From: an uncultured Pelagibacteraceae bacterium
GTDB lineage: Bacteria; Pseudomonadota; Alphaproteobacteria; Pelagibacterales; Pelagibacteraceae
Direction of reading: 5' to 3'
Assembly (NCBI GenBank): GCA_902601545.1
Contig: CACKNR010000003.1
Location: 1 to 64,000 of the forward strand
Length of the DNA: 64,000 nt
A program made the translations under genes and the position numbers. Positions 28,151-39,448 of the stretch are shown in pieces (position 1 is the stretch's first letter; each line of letters begins with the position of its first letter). The notes under the pieces are model-generated. The model made no database searches and had not been told where the DNA came from. It was given only the letters and a program-made list of their open reading frames with translations.

Positions 28151-29020
28151 TTATTTTTGACATTTCTTGCAAAAAAATGTTGCACGATTAGATACAACTA
28201 TCCTGATTATTCTGAAGTTGCAATCTACGTTAGAACATTTCAGATTTTCTCTGCCGTAAACCTTAAAATGTTGTTGAAAGACCCCTTTTTTACCATTTTC
28301 ACTAGAAAAATCTTTAATAGTTGATCCACCAAATTTTATTGCATTTTTTAAAATTTTTTTTGAAAATTTAATAATTTTTTCTATTTCAAAATTCTTGAGT
28401 TGATTTACCATACGCGTTGGTTGAATTCCAGAGCGAAACAGAATTTCGTTTACATATATATTCCCTAAACCAGAAACACATTTTTGATCCATAAGAATAT
28501 TCTTAATTGACCTCTTTCGTCCAATAAAATATTTTTTCAGATAAAAGCAATTCCAATTTTTTTCCAAAGGCTCGGGTCCTAAGTGTGCAAGATGTTTTGA
28601 TTTTGTGATTAAACTATAATTGTATATCTTGATAAAACCAAATTTTCTAATATCATTATAAATTAATTTTTTCTTATTATTCAAAAAAAATATAACTCTG
28701 TCATGCTTTCGATCTTTTTTATAATTTAAAAAATAGTAGAAACTGGTTTTAAATTTTTTATTTTTATCATTGATAAAAAAAAATTTACCTGTCATTCCAA
28801 GATGTACTAACATTTGATAAGTTTTACCTATTTCAAAGATTAAAAATTTCGATCTTCTTTTAATTTTTGTAATTTTTTTTCCTTTTAATTTTAGGAAACC
28901 ATTTTGATTTACTTTATACCTAAGATTACCATCGTTAATTTTTACTTTTTTGATAATTAAATTTAGTATATTCCTCTCCAAGGACCTTTTAACAACTTCA
29001 ACTTCAGGTAATTCTGGCAT
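28151..29020 (-). CDS. mutM: formamidopyrimidine-DNA glycosylase
   Basis: A 289-residue bifunctional glycosylase/AP lyase that removes 8-oxoguanine. The catalytic N-terminus PELPEVEVVKRSLE (Pro2, Glu3) is intact, as are LVHLGMTGKF, DIRKFGF and GLGNIYVNEILF. The C-terminal zinc finger reads Cys-x4-Cys-x16-Cys-x2-Cys (CSNVDC ... CKKC), two residues longer in the first pair than the usual Cys-x2-Cys. It is divergent from ubiE with 11 bp between start codons. Confidence 0.94.
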   Translation of the reverse strand: MPELPEVEVVKRSLERNILNLIIKKVKINDGNLRYKVNQNGFLKLKGKKITKIKRRSKFLIFEIGKTYQMLVHLGMTGKFFFINDKNKKFKTSFYYFLNYKKDRKHDRVIFFLNNKKKLIYNDIRKFGFIKIYNYSLITKSKHLAHLGPEPLEKNWNCFYLKKYFIGRKRSIKNILMDQKCVSGLGNIYVNEILFRSGIQPTRMVNQLKNFEIEKIIKFSKKILKNAIKFGGSTIKDFSSENGKKGVFQQHFKVYGRENLKCSNVDCNFRIIRIVVSNRATFFCKKCQK

Positions 29021-29031
29021 ATAATTATAAT

Positions 29032-29736
29032 ATGAAAAGTACTATTCAAGATAAAAGTAAATTAGTCAATTCTGTATTCTCAGATGTTCATAAGAAATAT
29101 GATTTAATGAATGATATTATGTCCTTTGGAATACATAGAGCCTGGAAAGAAAAATTTATCGATTGGATGAATCCTCAACCCGAAACAAAACTAATTGACG
29201 TTGCTTCAGGAACTGGAGATATAGCAAAACTTTTTTCGAATAAAACTAAAAATTCAGGACAAATTACTTGCATAGAGCCTAATGACCAGATGTTAAATCA
29301 AGGAAAAAAAAAATTAAAAAAATACGATAATATCAAGTGGATAAATGCTCCGGCTGAAAAAATTCCAACCAAAGATAATACTTTCGACTATTACTCTATA
29401 AGCTACGGAATACGAAATGTTTCAGATATTAATACCGTTTTAAAAGAAGCTTTTAGAGTATTAAAACCGGGGGGCCGTTTTATGTGCCTAGAATTCTCGA
29501 AAATTGATAATGAGTTTTTAGATTATCTTTACAAAAAGTATTCAAATGCTATTCCATTAATTGGTAAATTCATAGTTGGCTCAGATAAACCTTATAAATA
29601 TTTGATTGAGAGTATTGAAAAGTTTTATAATCAAGAACAATTAGCTGAATTAATTTCAGATAACGGTTTTTCCAATGTAAAATATAGAAATGTTTCAAAT
29701 GGAATATCAGCAATTCACTCAGGTTGGAAAATTTAG
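29032..29736 (+). CDS. ubiE: ubiquinone/menaquinone biosynthesis C-methyltransferase
   Basis: A 234-residue SAM-dependent methyltransferase. FSDVHKKYDLMNDIMSFGIH and motif I VASGTGDIAKLF are UbiE hallmarks, as is SYGIRNVSDINTVLKEAFRV. It C-methylates the ubiquinone ring precursor. It is first of a tight operon with ubiB, whose ATG follows its stop directly. Confidence 0.95.
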   Translation: MKSTIQDKSKLVNSVFSDVHKKYDLMNDIMSFGIHRAWKEKFIDWMNPQPETKLIDVASGTGDIAKLFSNKTKNSGQITCIEPNDQMLNQGKKKLKKYDNIKWINAPAEKIPTKDNTFDYYSISYGIRNVSDINTVLKEAFRVLKPGGRFMCLEFSKIDNEFLDYLYKKYSNAIPLIGKFIVGSDKPYKYLIESIEKFYNQEQLAELISDNGFSNVKYRNVSNGISAIHSGWKI

Positions 29737-31302
29737 ATGTTAAAAAGAGTTTTTAAATTATTCCAAATAGCTAGAAAATTTTCTACTTCTGGAGCAGTAG
29801 CCACAATAAATGAGGTGCATCAATTACCTACAATAATAAATTTATTTTTTAATTTTATTTCGATTGGTGCGAGTTCAAATATACAGGAGCATCAAAAATC
29901 TTCTGGTGAGAAGCTTTGTGCTGCCCTTCAGGGAATGGGAACAACCTTTATAAAATTAGGTCAGTTTCTAGCTACAAGGCCGGATATTATTGGCGAAGAA
30001 CTAGCAAAATCTCTTGAAAAATTACAGGACAAAGTTCCTGCTTTTGACCTGTATGATGCAAAAAAAATAATTAAAAAAGAAATCGGAGAAAACTATTTTA
30101 AAGATATTCACGAATTAAGTGAACCTATAGCGGCAGCATCTATAGCTCAAGTACATCTAGCTAAAATAAAGTATGAAGAACAAGAAAAACAAGTTGCTAT
30201 CAAAATATTAAGACCTGATATAGAAAAATTATTTAATGAAGAATTAGATGCTTTAATGTTATTTGCTTATGTAGTTGAAAATACTGTTACAAAAGCAAAA
30301 AGATTAAAATTAGTTGAGGTTGTCCATTTGTTGAGAGAAATAACTAATATAGAAATGGATTTAAGATTTGAAGCTGCTGCAGCTAATGAGCTTTACGAAA
30401 ATACCAAAAATGACCAAGGATTAATCGTACCAAAGATTTATTGGAATTATACAACAAAAAAAATATTAACCTTAGATAAAGTCGAAGGTGTTTCCATACG
30501 TGAAATACAAAAAATTAATGATTTAGGAATAGATCGACAGAAACTAGCAGAAAACCTAATACAATTATTTTTAACACAAGCAGTAAGAGATGGCTTTTTT
30601 CATGGTGATATGCATCAAGGAAATTTATTTGTAGATTCGAAAGGAAATATAATCCCAGTAGATTTTGGTATTATGGGACGTTTAGATAAAAATAATAGAA
30701 AATTTTTAGCTGAAATATTATACGGTTTTATTAAGAGAGATTATGTTAAAGTTGCTGAAGTTCATTTTCAAGCTGGTCTTGTGCCTAAGGATACCTCTAA
30801 AGAAGAATTTGCTCAGGCCTTAAGATCTGTAGGAGAGCCAATATTTGGACAGTCTATCAAAGACATATCAGGTGGAAATCTATTGGCTCAACTATTTGAG
30901 ATCACAGAAAAGTTTAATATGCCTACTCAACCCCCGCTTCTTTTATTACAAAAAACAATGGTAGTGGTTGAAGGGGTTGCAAGACGACTTTATCCAGAAA
31001 CAAATATTTGGGAGGTATCTAGACCTGTTCTAGAAGATTGGCTCAAAAATGTTAAAAGTCCGAAATCTACGATAGATAAAGCAATCAATACTTCATCTGA
31101 AATTTTAAAAAGAATACCGGATCTTCCAGAATTAATGGATAGAGCTGATTATGCTCTTAAGTTGATGGCTGATGGGAATTTAAATTTAGCTGTTGGAACA
31201 AATAAAAATTTAGAGTTAGAACAAATGAGGATTAAAAACTTTAGAAATAACATAGTTATTAGTTTCTTTGGTGTTGTAATTGTCTTTCTATTAGTATTTT
31301 AA
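29737..31302 (+). CDS. ubiB: ubiquinone biosynthesis atypical kinase/ATPase UbiB
   Basis: A 521-residue ABC1/ADCK-family protein. The KxGQ motif (FIKLGQFLATRPD), the Ala-rich loop (EPIAAASIAQVHLA), the catalytic GDMHQGNLF and the metal-binding VDFGIMGRL are in place, with one or two hydrophobic segments at the C-terminus (about 499-520) for membrane anchoring. It supports ubiquinone synthesis, probably by handling lipid intermediates. Part of ubiE-ubiB-coaBC. Confidence 0.95.
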   Translation: MLKRVFKLFQIARKFSTSGAVATINEVHQLPTIINLFFNFISIGASSNIQEHQKSSGEKLCAALQGMGTTFIKLGQFLATRPDIIGEELAKSLEKLQDKVPAFDLYDAKKIIKKEIGENYFKDIHELSEPIAAASIAQVHLAKIKYEEQEKQVAIKILRPDIEKLFNEELDALMLFAYVVENTVTKAKRLKLVEVVHLLREITNIEMDLRFEAAAANELYENTKNDQGLIVPKIYWNYTTKKILTLDKVEGVSIREIQKINDLGIDRQKLAENLIQLFLTQAVRDGFFHGDMHQGNLFVDSKGNIIPVDFGIMGRLDKNNRKFLAEILYGFIKRDYVKVAEVHFQAGLVPKDTSKEEFAQALRSVGEPIFGQSIKDISGGNLLAQLFEITEKFNMPTQPPLLLLQKTMVVVEGVARRLYPETNIWEVSRPVLEDWLKNVKSPKSTIDKAINTSSEILKRIPDLPELMDRADYALKLMADGNLNLAVGTNKNLELEQMRIKNFRNNIVISFFGVVIVFLLVF

Positions 31303-31308
31303 TTACAT

Positions 31309-32538
31309 ATGACTGTAAAAAATAAGAAAATTCTAATAATCATTGGTGGAGGTATTGCGGCTTATAAGTCTTTGGATTTGATAAGATTGTTAAAAAAAAA
31401 TAACAATGAAGTTAAAACTATTCTAACAAAAAGTGGTAAAGAATTTGTCACTCCTCTTTCTGTTTCTACACTAACTAAAAGTAAAACTTTTGAGAATATT
31501 TTTGACAAGGACTCTGAAGTGGAAATAGACCATATTTCATTGTCTAGATGGGCCGACCTAATAATCGTATTACCAACAACCGCAAACTTTATGACGAAGT
31601 TAAGTCTTGGAAAAGCGGAAGATTTAGCGACAACAGTAATTTTAGCATCCAATAAAGATATTTTATTAGTTCCTGCTATGAATGTAAGAATGTGGATACA
31701 CAAAGCAACACAACATAATGTAAAAATTTTAAAGGATTATGGTTATCTTTTTATAGGACCAGAAAAAGGTGAGATGGCTTGTGGAGAGTATGGCGAGGGC
31801 AAAATGTCTAGTCCAAGACAAATTTATTCCTTTATTGAAAAATACTTTAATAAAAAAAATATTATCAAAAGAAAAAATCTAAAAGCCTTAGTGACAGCTG
31901 GACCAACAAGGGAGTACTTAGATCCAATTAGGTATATTTCAAACGAGTCAAGTGGTAAGCAGGGATTTGAAATAGCAGAAGCATTAAGTAGGTTAGGTAT
32001 AAAGACAACTTTGATTACTGGGCCCTCAAATCTTTCTTTTAGAAAGGGTATTGAAACAAAAAAAATAATCACTGCAAATGAGATGTTTGAAGCGGTTAAA
32101 AAATGTTTGCCAGTTGATATTGCAATATGTGCAGCTGCGGTCGCAGACTTTAAGCCTATAAAAAAAAGTAAGACTAAAATAAAAAAAGACAATATAAAAT
32201 TCAAATCAATTGAATTAGAGAAAAATAGGGATATTGTTGAATTTCTAGGTAAGAACAATAAACATAGGCCAAGCTTAGTAATCGGTTTTGCAGCCGAAAC
32301 CGAAAATTTAAATAAAAATGCATTTTCTAAATTAAGACAAAAAAATTGCGATCTTATAGTTGTTAATGATGTTTCCAGAAAAGATAGCGGACTTAATTCA
32401 GATTATAATAGAGTCTCGATAATTGATAATTCAGGGAAAATAAAAGTTATTAAAAGAAATAAAAAAAGTTTTATAGCCAATGTAATAGCAGAAATAATTT
32501 TGGATAAACTCTTAGTTAATGACAGAAGTTTTAATTAA
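31309..32538 (+). CDS. coaBC: bifunctional phosphopantothenoylcysteine decarboxylase/synthetase
   Basis: A 409-residue fusion. The N-terminal CoaC flavoprotein half (about residues 1-180) shows GGGIAAYKSLDLIR, the active His in EIDHISLSRWAD, PAMNVRMW and ACGEYGEGKM with the catalytic Cys. The C-terminal CoaB half (about 187-405) has TAGPTREYLDPIRYISN and AVADFKP. Two steps of coenzyme A synthesis. It overlaps dut by 20 bp, implying coupled translation. Confidence 0.96.
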   Translation: MTVKNKKILIIIGGGIAAYKSLDLIRLLKKNNNEVKTILTKSGKEFVTPLSVSTLTKSKTFENIFDKDSEVEIDHISLSRWADLIIVLPTTANFMTKLSLGKAEDLATTVILASNKDILLVPAMNVRMWIHKATQHNVKILKDYGYLFIGPEKGEMACGEYGEGKMSSPRQIYSFIEKYFNKKNIIKRKNLKALVTAGPTREYLDPIRYISNESSGKQGFEIAEALSRLGIKTTLITGPSNLSFRKGIETKKIITANEMFEAVKKCLPVDIAICAAAVADFKPIKKSKTKIKKDNIKFKSIELEKNRDIVEFLGKNNKHRPSLVIGFAAETENLNKNAFSKLRQKNCDLIVVNDVSRKDSGLNSDYNRVSIIDNSGKIKVIKRNKKSFIANVIAEIILDKLLVNDRSFN

Positions 32539-32959
32539 AAGACTATCAAAAAACATCGAGCTACCTAGATACGAGACAGCTGGTTCATCGGGAATGGATC
32601 TTTCAGCTAATATTGAAAAGCAGATAAAAATAGAGCCAGGAAAAACATCAATAATTCCAACTGGTATATCAGTGTCTATACCTAAAAATTTTGAAATACA
32701 AATTAGATCAAGATCGGGATTGGCTGCTAAAAGTCAAATTTCAGTTCTCAATTCACCCGGAACAATAGATGCCGATTATAGAGGTGAATTAAAAGTGATA
32801 TTAATAAACTTGAGTAATGATACTTTTGTTGTTGAGAGAGGTTCACGTATCGCTCAAATGGTATTATGCCCTATCGTTAAAGCTAAGTTTAAGGAAGTAG
32901 ATAGCCTAGACGACACAGACAGAGGTGCCGGTGGCTTTGGATCTACTGGGCTGAGATAG
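32519..32959 (+). CDS. dut: dUTP pyrophosphatase
   Basis: A 146-residue trimeric dUTPase with all five motifs: AGSSGMDLSAN, RSRSGLAAK, GTIDADYRGELKV, RIAQMV and the C-terminal RGAGGFGSTG that closes over the substrate. It keeps uracil out of DNA and supplies dUMP. Ends 3 bp before the ThiF/MoeB-like gene. Confidence 0.96.
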   Translation: MTEVLIKRLSKNIELPRYETAGSSGMDLSANIEKQIKIEPGKTSIIPTGISVSIPKNFEIQIRSRSGLAAKSQISVLNSPGTIDADYRGELKVILINLSNDTFVVERGSRIAQMVLCPIVKAKFKEVDSLDDTDRGAGGFGSTGLR

Positions 32960-32962
32960 TAT

Positions 32963-33706
32963 ATGCAAATAGGATTGAAAGATTTTAAAAGATTTGAAAA
33001 ACAAATAATTCTTAAAAACGTTGGTGTAGTTGGACAAAAAAAAATACTTAACGCCAAAGTATTAATAATCGGTATTGGAGGTTTGGGTTGTCCACTTTTA
33101 ACCTATTTAGCAGCATCTGGAGTTGGAATGATAGGAATTGCAGATCCAGATAAAGTTGAAATAAGTAATTTAAATAGACAAATGTTATTTACCACAAATG
33201 ATATAGGAAAATACAAAGTCGATCAGGCAAAATCAAGTATTAATAGAATAAATAACAAAATCAGAATTAAAATATATAAAAAAAAAGTGACTTCAAAAAA
33301 TATTAAATCGATAATTAAAGATTTTGATATAATTTGTGATGGCACAGACAACTTTGAGACAAGATACTTGGTAAATGATGAATGTAAAAAAATGAAAAAA
33401 ATACTTATATCTGCAGCAATCAGTAAATTTGACGGTCATCTATACAAGTTTAATTTTAAAAAGAAAACATCCTGTTATAGATGTTTTATGCCAGTTAAGC
33501 CGGTTTTAAAAAAAAACTGCGAGTCAGAGGGAATTTTTTCGCCAGTGGCTGGAATTTTGGGATCATTACAAGCTAATGAAGTTTTAAAAACAATTATAGG
33601 GTTGAAAAATGATTTGAATGACCAAATGATAATTTTTGATTCGATTAGAATAAATTTAAGAAAAATAAAATTATCTTTTAATCCTCAATGTAAAAACAAA
33701 TGTTAA
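32963..33706 (+). CDS. ThiF/MoeB/HesA-family adenylyltransferase (E1-like)
   Basis: A 247-residue E1-like enzyme. The ATP site GIGGLGCPLLTYLAASGVG, DPDKVEISNLNRQ with its arginine, and CDGTDNFETRYLVND identify the family. Two zinc-binding Cys pairs are present, CYRC and CKNKC near the C-terminus. There is no fused rhodanese domain. It adenylates the C-terminus of a small sulfur carrier, MoaD or ThiS; which one cannot be told here, as no moaD, thiS or thiG is nearby. It overlaps the SH3 gene by 7 bp. Confidence 0.88.
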   Translation: MQIGLKDFKRFEKQIILKNVGVVGQKKILNAKVLIIGIGGLGCPLLTYLAASGVGMIGIADPDKVEISNLNRQMLFTTNDIGKYKVDQAKSSINRINNKIRIKIYKKKVTSKNIKSIIKDFDIICDGTDNFETRYLVNDECKKMKKILISAAISKFDGHLYKFNFKKKTSCYRCFMPVKPVLKKNCESEGIFSPVAGILGSLQANEVLKTIIGLKNDLNDQMIIFDSIRINLRKIKLSFNPQCKNKC

Positions 33707-34143
33707 AGATTATTTATATTGTTTTCTTTTTTTATTTTTCATTTCAGAATCTTTTTGCAAATGAATACTTTTTAACCTTGAGAAATGACAAAGTAAATCT
33801 TAGGCAGGGACCATCTTTCGAGTATCCTGTTAAATTATTTTATAAAAAAAAGTTTTTACCCGTTTTAATCCAAGATAAGTTTGAAAATTTTAGAAAAATT
33901 AGAGATCATGAAAATAACACAGGTTGGATTCATATTTCGCAACTATCAAAAAAAAAAGCGGCTATCACAATTGATGATGACCAATTAATTTTTAATAAAC
34001 CTTCTATTTATTCTAAGCCTCTAGCAATTCTAAAAAAAGGTAGATTATGCAAGATTTATAAATGTAAAGATAAATGGTGTAAGGTAAGTGTCGAGAAATA
34101 TAAAGGTTGGGTTAAAAAAGATATTTTGTGGGGTCTAATATAA
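33700..34143 (+). CDS. exported protein with two bacterial SH3-like domains
   Basis: A 147-residue protein with an N-terminal signal peptide (about residues 1-20, ending LFANEY). The first SH3-like repeat (NDKVNLRQGPSFEYPV ... GWIHISQLS) and a second (about 90-147, ending GWVKKDILWG) follow the SH3_3 pattern. It likely sits in the periplasm and may bind cell-wall peptides; that is inference. It ends the ubiE-to-SH3 operon and stops 2 bp before the convergent DUF2061 gene. Confidence 0.72.
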   Translation: MLKIIYIVFFFYFSFQNLFANEYFLTLRNDKVNLRQGPSFEYPVKLFYKKKFLPVLIQDKFENFRKIRDHENNTGWIHISQLSKKKAAITIDDDQLIFNKPSIYSKPLAILKKGRLCKIYKCKDKWCKVSVEKYKGWVKKDILWGLI

Positions 34144-34145
34144 AA

Positions 34146-34388
34146 CTATTTCTTGTACTTAGCTGTCCAGATTTTATCTAGCACGAAATACCAAACCGCG
34201 TTGGCAATCGGTTCAACTATTGCATCAGTTAAAGCAATCATAAATGAAACATTGGATATAAGCATTAAAACTGTTATGGCAATTAAAAAATGTCCAATTG
34301 TATAGATTAAGGTTCGTAAAAGAGATCCTTTGTTGCTTTGATAAATATCTTTTACAGTAAGATAGATTCCTTTATTGAACTCTGCCAT
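34146..34388 (-). CDS. small DUF2061-type membrane protein
   Basis: An 80-residue protein with two hydrophobic segments (about residues 25-45 and 48-70). The pattern LLRTLIYTIGHFLIAI followed by DAIVEPIANAVWYFVLDKIW matches the short DUF2061 family, whose role is unknown. Its start overlaps the end of the oxygenase gene by 17 bp, making it the last gene of the irr-katG run. Confidence 0.65.
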   Translation of the reverse strand: MAEFNKGIYLTVKDIYQSNKGSLLRTLIYTIGHFLIAITVLMLISNVSFMIALTDAIVEPIANAVWYFVLDKIWTAKYKK

Positions 34389-35013
34389 TTTTAAACGGAT
34401 TTTCTAAAACACATGCTACAAGATGTATCCTGTCTTGTTCACCGCCATTAAAGAAATTGTGATATTTAGTGTTGTTTGTAATGGTTGCTGATCCGTCAGC
34501 TGGCATATGCTTGCAAACATCCTCGATCACCATCCTACAACCTTTGTTTGTTATGATTGGAATATGAAGTCTTGGCTCTGGATCTCTATGCCAACTTAGC
34601 GTAGATCTAGGTTCTTTTAACAATATTCTTACTCTTCCGAGCTTAAAATGTTTCTTTAAAGTATTATAAACTTCCTCAAAATATGTGTTTTTAAACTCAG
34701 GAACTATTTCTGTATATTTTGTCTCATCTATTGCCTTATCCCTCTCAACTTCTTTACCTTTTTCATCAGGTATAGTCCAGTACGTGCCTCTTACATTATG
34801 ACCCTCTGTAGAATTTTTATCACCTGGAATTTGATTTATAGAAATCGCTCCAAAGTTTTTAATGCCAAGAGTGTTGAATTTCTTTTTTTTTAATACAATA
34901 TTTAAATCAGTTTTTAATTTATCAATATCAAATTTCAAGTTTGGAACTTTAAAAAAATCATCTTTTATATTTTGATTCAATTTTTCTAAGTTTTGTGTTT
35001 TAACAATTTCCAT
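34372..35013 (-). CDS. aspartyl/asparaginyl beta-hydroxylase-like dioxygenase
   Basis: A 213-residue protein with the iron-binding pattern of 2-oxoglutarate oxygenases of the Asp/Asn hydroxylase family: His142-x-Asp144 in WHRDPEPRLHIPI, then the distal His185 in KYHNFFNGG, and Arg195, a likely 2-oxoglutarate ligand, in EQDRIHLV. The substrate is unknown; relatives hydroxylate free amino acids or protein side chains. It starts 1 bp after the katG stop and thus shares its transcript, which suggests an iron- or peroxide-linked role. Confidence 0.75.
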   Translation of the reverse strand: MEIVKTQNLEKLNQNIKDDFFKVPNLKFDIDKLKTDLNIVLKKKKFNTLGIKNFGAISINQIPGDKNSTEGHNVRGTYWTIPDEKGKEVERDKAIDETKYTEIVPEFKNTYFEEVYNTLKKHFKLGRVRILLKEPRSTLSWHRDPEPRLHIPIITNKGCRMVIEDVCKHMPADGSATITNNTKYHNFFNGGEQDRIHLVACVLENPFKNGRVQ

Positions 35014-35014
35014 A

Positions 35015-37211
<2,197 letters not shown>

Positions 37212-37233
37212 GTGAAAAACAAGCGACAAACTG

Positions 37234-37641
37234 TCAATTTTTCAAATTTATAAATACCTCAACATTCTTAATTTTTTTACCATTTGGTGCTTTTGGAATT
37301 TTTTGAATGATTACATCATTTGCATCTATGTCTATTAATTCTGAAGTATCGCTATCATAAAAATGGTGGTGGTTTGAAACATTAGTATCAAAATAAGTTT
37401 TGTTTCCTCTTACTTCAACTTCACTTAAATGTCCGGCTGTTTTAAATGCGTGGACGGTATTATAAATTGTAGCTAGCGCAATTTTAGAAGCCGATTTTTT
37501 AGTCAAAAGTTTGTTTAAACTTTCAACTGTAAAATGGAAAGTTTTTTCTCTTTCAAATAAAAATTTAGCTATTTCAACTCTTTGTTTAGTCGGTCTTAAC
37601 CCGGAAGATCTTAATTTTTTTAAAATGTCTATTTTTTTCAT
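37234..37641 (-). CDS. irr: iron response regulator Irr (Fur family)
   Basis: A 135-residue Fur-family protein. LRPTKQRVEIAKFLF, LATIYNTVHAFKTAGHLSEVEV and above all YFDTNVSNHHHFY with its triple His (91-93) are features of Irr, which in other alphaproteobacteria represses iron-using genes and is destabilised by heme. The N-terminal heme-binding Cys-Pro motif of the Bradyrhizobium protein is absent, as in some rhizobia. Neighbours fit: irr next to fabA-fabB-fabI is a known alphaproteobacterial order, and katG follows it. Confidence 0.9.
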   Translation of the reverse strand: MKKIDILKKLRSSGLRPTKQRVEIAKFLFEREKTFHFTVESLNKLLTKKSASKIALATIYNTVHAFKTAGHLSEVEVRGNKTYFDTNVSNHHHFYDSDTSELIDIDANDVIIQKIPKAPNGKKIKNVEVFINLKN

Positions 37642-37665
37642 GTTTTAGTTCGCTTTTTGATCTAC

Positions 37666-37682
37666 TTTATAATCATTCTAAA
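37666..37682. promoter_or_regulatory. candidate Irr box in the irr-fabA divergent promoter region
   Basis: TTTATAATCATTCTAAA matches the katG site at 16 of 17 bases. It includes TATAAT on the plus strand (37668-37673), a good -10 for fabA, and TATAAA on the minus strand, a likely -10 for irr. One bound regulator could cover both promoters, giving irr self-control and linking fabABI to iron. The ATG of irr is 24 bp away and that of fabA 51 bp. Confidence 0.6.
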
Positions 37683-37733
37683 AACAAAATATATATGAAA
37701 CTTTTGCTAAATCAAGTAAAACAATTCTGAGTC

Positions 37734-38237
37734 ATGCAAAAAAATAGTTACAATTACGATGAGCTAATTTCGTGCGGAGAGGGAAAATTATTTGGTGAGG
37801 GAAATGCTAAGCTGCCATTACCTCCAATGTTGATGTTTGATAGAATTACAGAAATAAAAAAAGATACAGGTGAATTTAAAAAAGGTTTTATTAAAGCGGA
37901 GCTTGATATCAAAGACAACCTATGGTTTTTTGATTGTCATTTTAAAAAAGACCCAGTTATGCCAGGTTGTCTTGGCCTAGATGCTATGTGGCAGTTAGTT
38001 GGATTTTATTTAGGCTGGATAGGAGAGCCAGGAAAGGGTAGAGCTTTAGGAGTAAATTCTGTAAAATTCACAGGTGAAGTATTAAAAAATATTAAAATGG
38101 CGACTTATGAAATAAACATGAAAAGAATTTTAAAAAAAGAAGGCACTGCTGTTGGATTAGCTAATGGTATTTTAAGCGCAGACGGTAAAATAATTTACAC
38201 TGCAGAAAATTTAAAGGTGGGATTATTCAAATCATGA
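37734..38237 (+). CDS. fabA: 3-hydroxydecanoyl-ACP dehydratase/isomerase
   Basis: A 167-residue hot-dog-fold enzyme with catalytic His69 and Asp83 in [20 protein letters not shown]. It dehydrates 3-hydroxydecanoyl-ACP and isomerises trans-2 to cis-3 decenoyl-ACP, the branch into unsaturated fatty acids. It overlaps fabB by 4 bp. Expression may be tied to Irr through the box at 37666-37682. Confidence 0.96.
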   Translation: MQKNSYNYDELISCGEGKLFGEGNAKLPLPPMLMFDRITEIKKDTGEFKKGFIKAELDIKDNLWFFDCHFKKDPVMPGCLGLDAMWQLVGFYLGWIGEPGKGRALGVNSVKFTGEVLKNIKMATYEINMKRILKKEGTAVGLANGILSADGKIIYTAENLKVGLFKS

Positions 38238-39448
38238 AAAGAGTTGTGGTTACTGGAATAGGGGTCGTTTCTTGTTTAGGAAATAATCAAGACGAAGTAT
38301 ATAAGTCATTACTAAATGCAAAATCAGGTATTACTTTTTCTGAAGAATACAAGGAATATAATTTAAAAAGTCATGTTCACGGAAAACCAAATATTAAACT
38401 AGAAGATCATGTAGATAGAAAATTTATAAGGTTCATGGGACCGGGGTCTGCTTATAATTATGTTTCAATGAATGAAGCTGTAAAAGACTCTGGGCTTGAA
38501 GAAAAAGAGGTAAGCAATATAACGACTGGAATGATTATGGGATCAGGAGGTCCTTCAATAGAAAATGTTATATTAGCAGCAGACAAGACCAGAGAAAAAA
38601 GTCCAAAAAGAATGGGACCTTTTGTAGTTCCGCGAACTATGTCGAGTACAGCTTCAGCAACTCTTGCGGTGCCTTTTAAAATAAAAGGAGTTAACTATAC
38701 TATTAGTTCAGCGTGTGCAACTAGCGGACATTGTATAGGTAATGCAATGGAATTAATTCAACTAGGAAAACAAAAAATTATTTTTGCAGGTGGCAGTGAT
38801 GAAGTTCATTTTGCGATGACTGCGATGTTCGATGCGATGACTGCTTTATCCTCAAAATACAACGACACTCCTGAAAAAGCTTCTAGACCATATGACAAAA
38901 CTCGAGATGGTTTCGTTATCTCAGGTGGTGGTGGAGTTTTAGTTTTAGAGGAATATGAACATGCTAAGTCAAGAGGTGCAAAAATTTATGCAGAGTTAAC
39001 TGGCTACGGTGCAACATCAGATGGTTATGATATGGTTGCTCCATCAGGCGAAGGTGCAGTTAGATGCATGAAAATGGCTTTAAGTACCGCAAAAAATAAA
39101 ATTGATTATATAAATACTCACGGCACATCAACTCCTGTTGGAGACATAACTGAATTAAAAGCCGTTGGAGAAGTATTCAGTGAATACAAACCAAAAATTA
39201 GCTCCACCAAATCTCTTGCGGGTCACTCTCTGGGAGCTACTTCGGTTCATGAGGCTGTTTATAGTTTAATTATGATGAAAAATAATTTTATAGCTGCCTC
39301 TGCAAATATAAATGATATGGATGAAGAAGCAAAAAAATATCCAATTGTTACAAAAGTTGAAAAAGAAGTAAATTTGAATTCTATAATGTCAAATAGTTTT
39401 GGTTTTGGAGGAACTAATGCTACTCTGGTATTCGAAAAGGTAAAATAA
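38234..39448 (+). CDS. fabB: beta-ketoacyl-ACP synthase I
   Basis: A 404-residue condensing enzyme with nucleophile Cys161 ([10 protein letters not shown]), and the two His in [11 protein letters not shown] and AGHSLGA. Paired with fabA, it extends cis-3-decenoyl-ACP in unsaturated fatty acid synthesis. Its stop shares a base with the fabI start, so fabA-fabB-fabI are one unit. Confidence 0.95.
   Translation: MKRVVVTGIGVVSCLGNNQDEVYKSLLNAKSGITFSEEYKEYNLKSHVHGKPNIKLEDHVDRKFIRFMGPGSAYNYVSMNEAVKDSGLEEKEVSNITTGMIMGSGGPSIENVILAADKTREKSPKRMGPFVVPRTMSSTASATLAVPFKIKGVNYTISSACATSGHCIGNAMELIQLGKQKIIFAGGSDEVHFAMTAMFDAMTALSSKYNDTPEKASRPYDKTRDGFVISGGGGVLVLEEYEHAKSRGAKIYAELTGYGATSDGYDMVAPSGEGAVRCMKMALSTAKNKIDYINTHGTSTPVGDITELKAVGEVFSEYKPKISSTKSLAGHSLGATSVHEAVYSLIMMKNNFIAASANINDMDEEAKKYPIVTKVEKEVNLNSIMSNSFGFGGTNATLVFEKVK

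Noticed and set aside
31362-32258. Reverse-strand frames within coaBC
   Set aside because: They lie opposite conserved CoaBC motifs and have no recognisable features.
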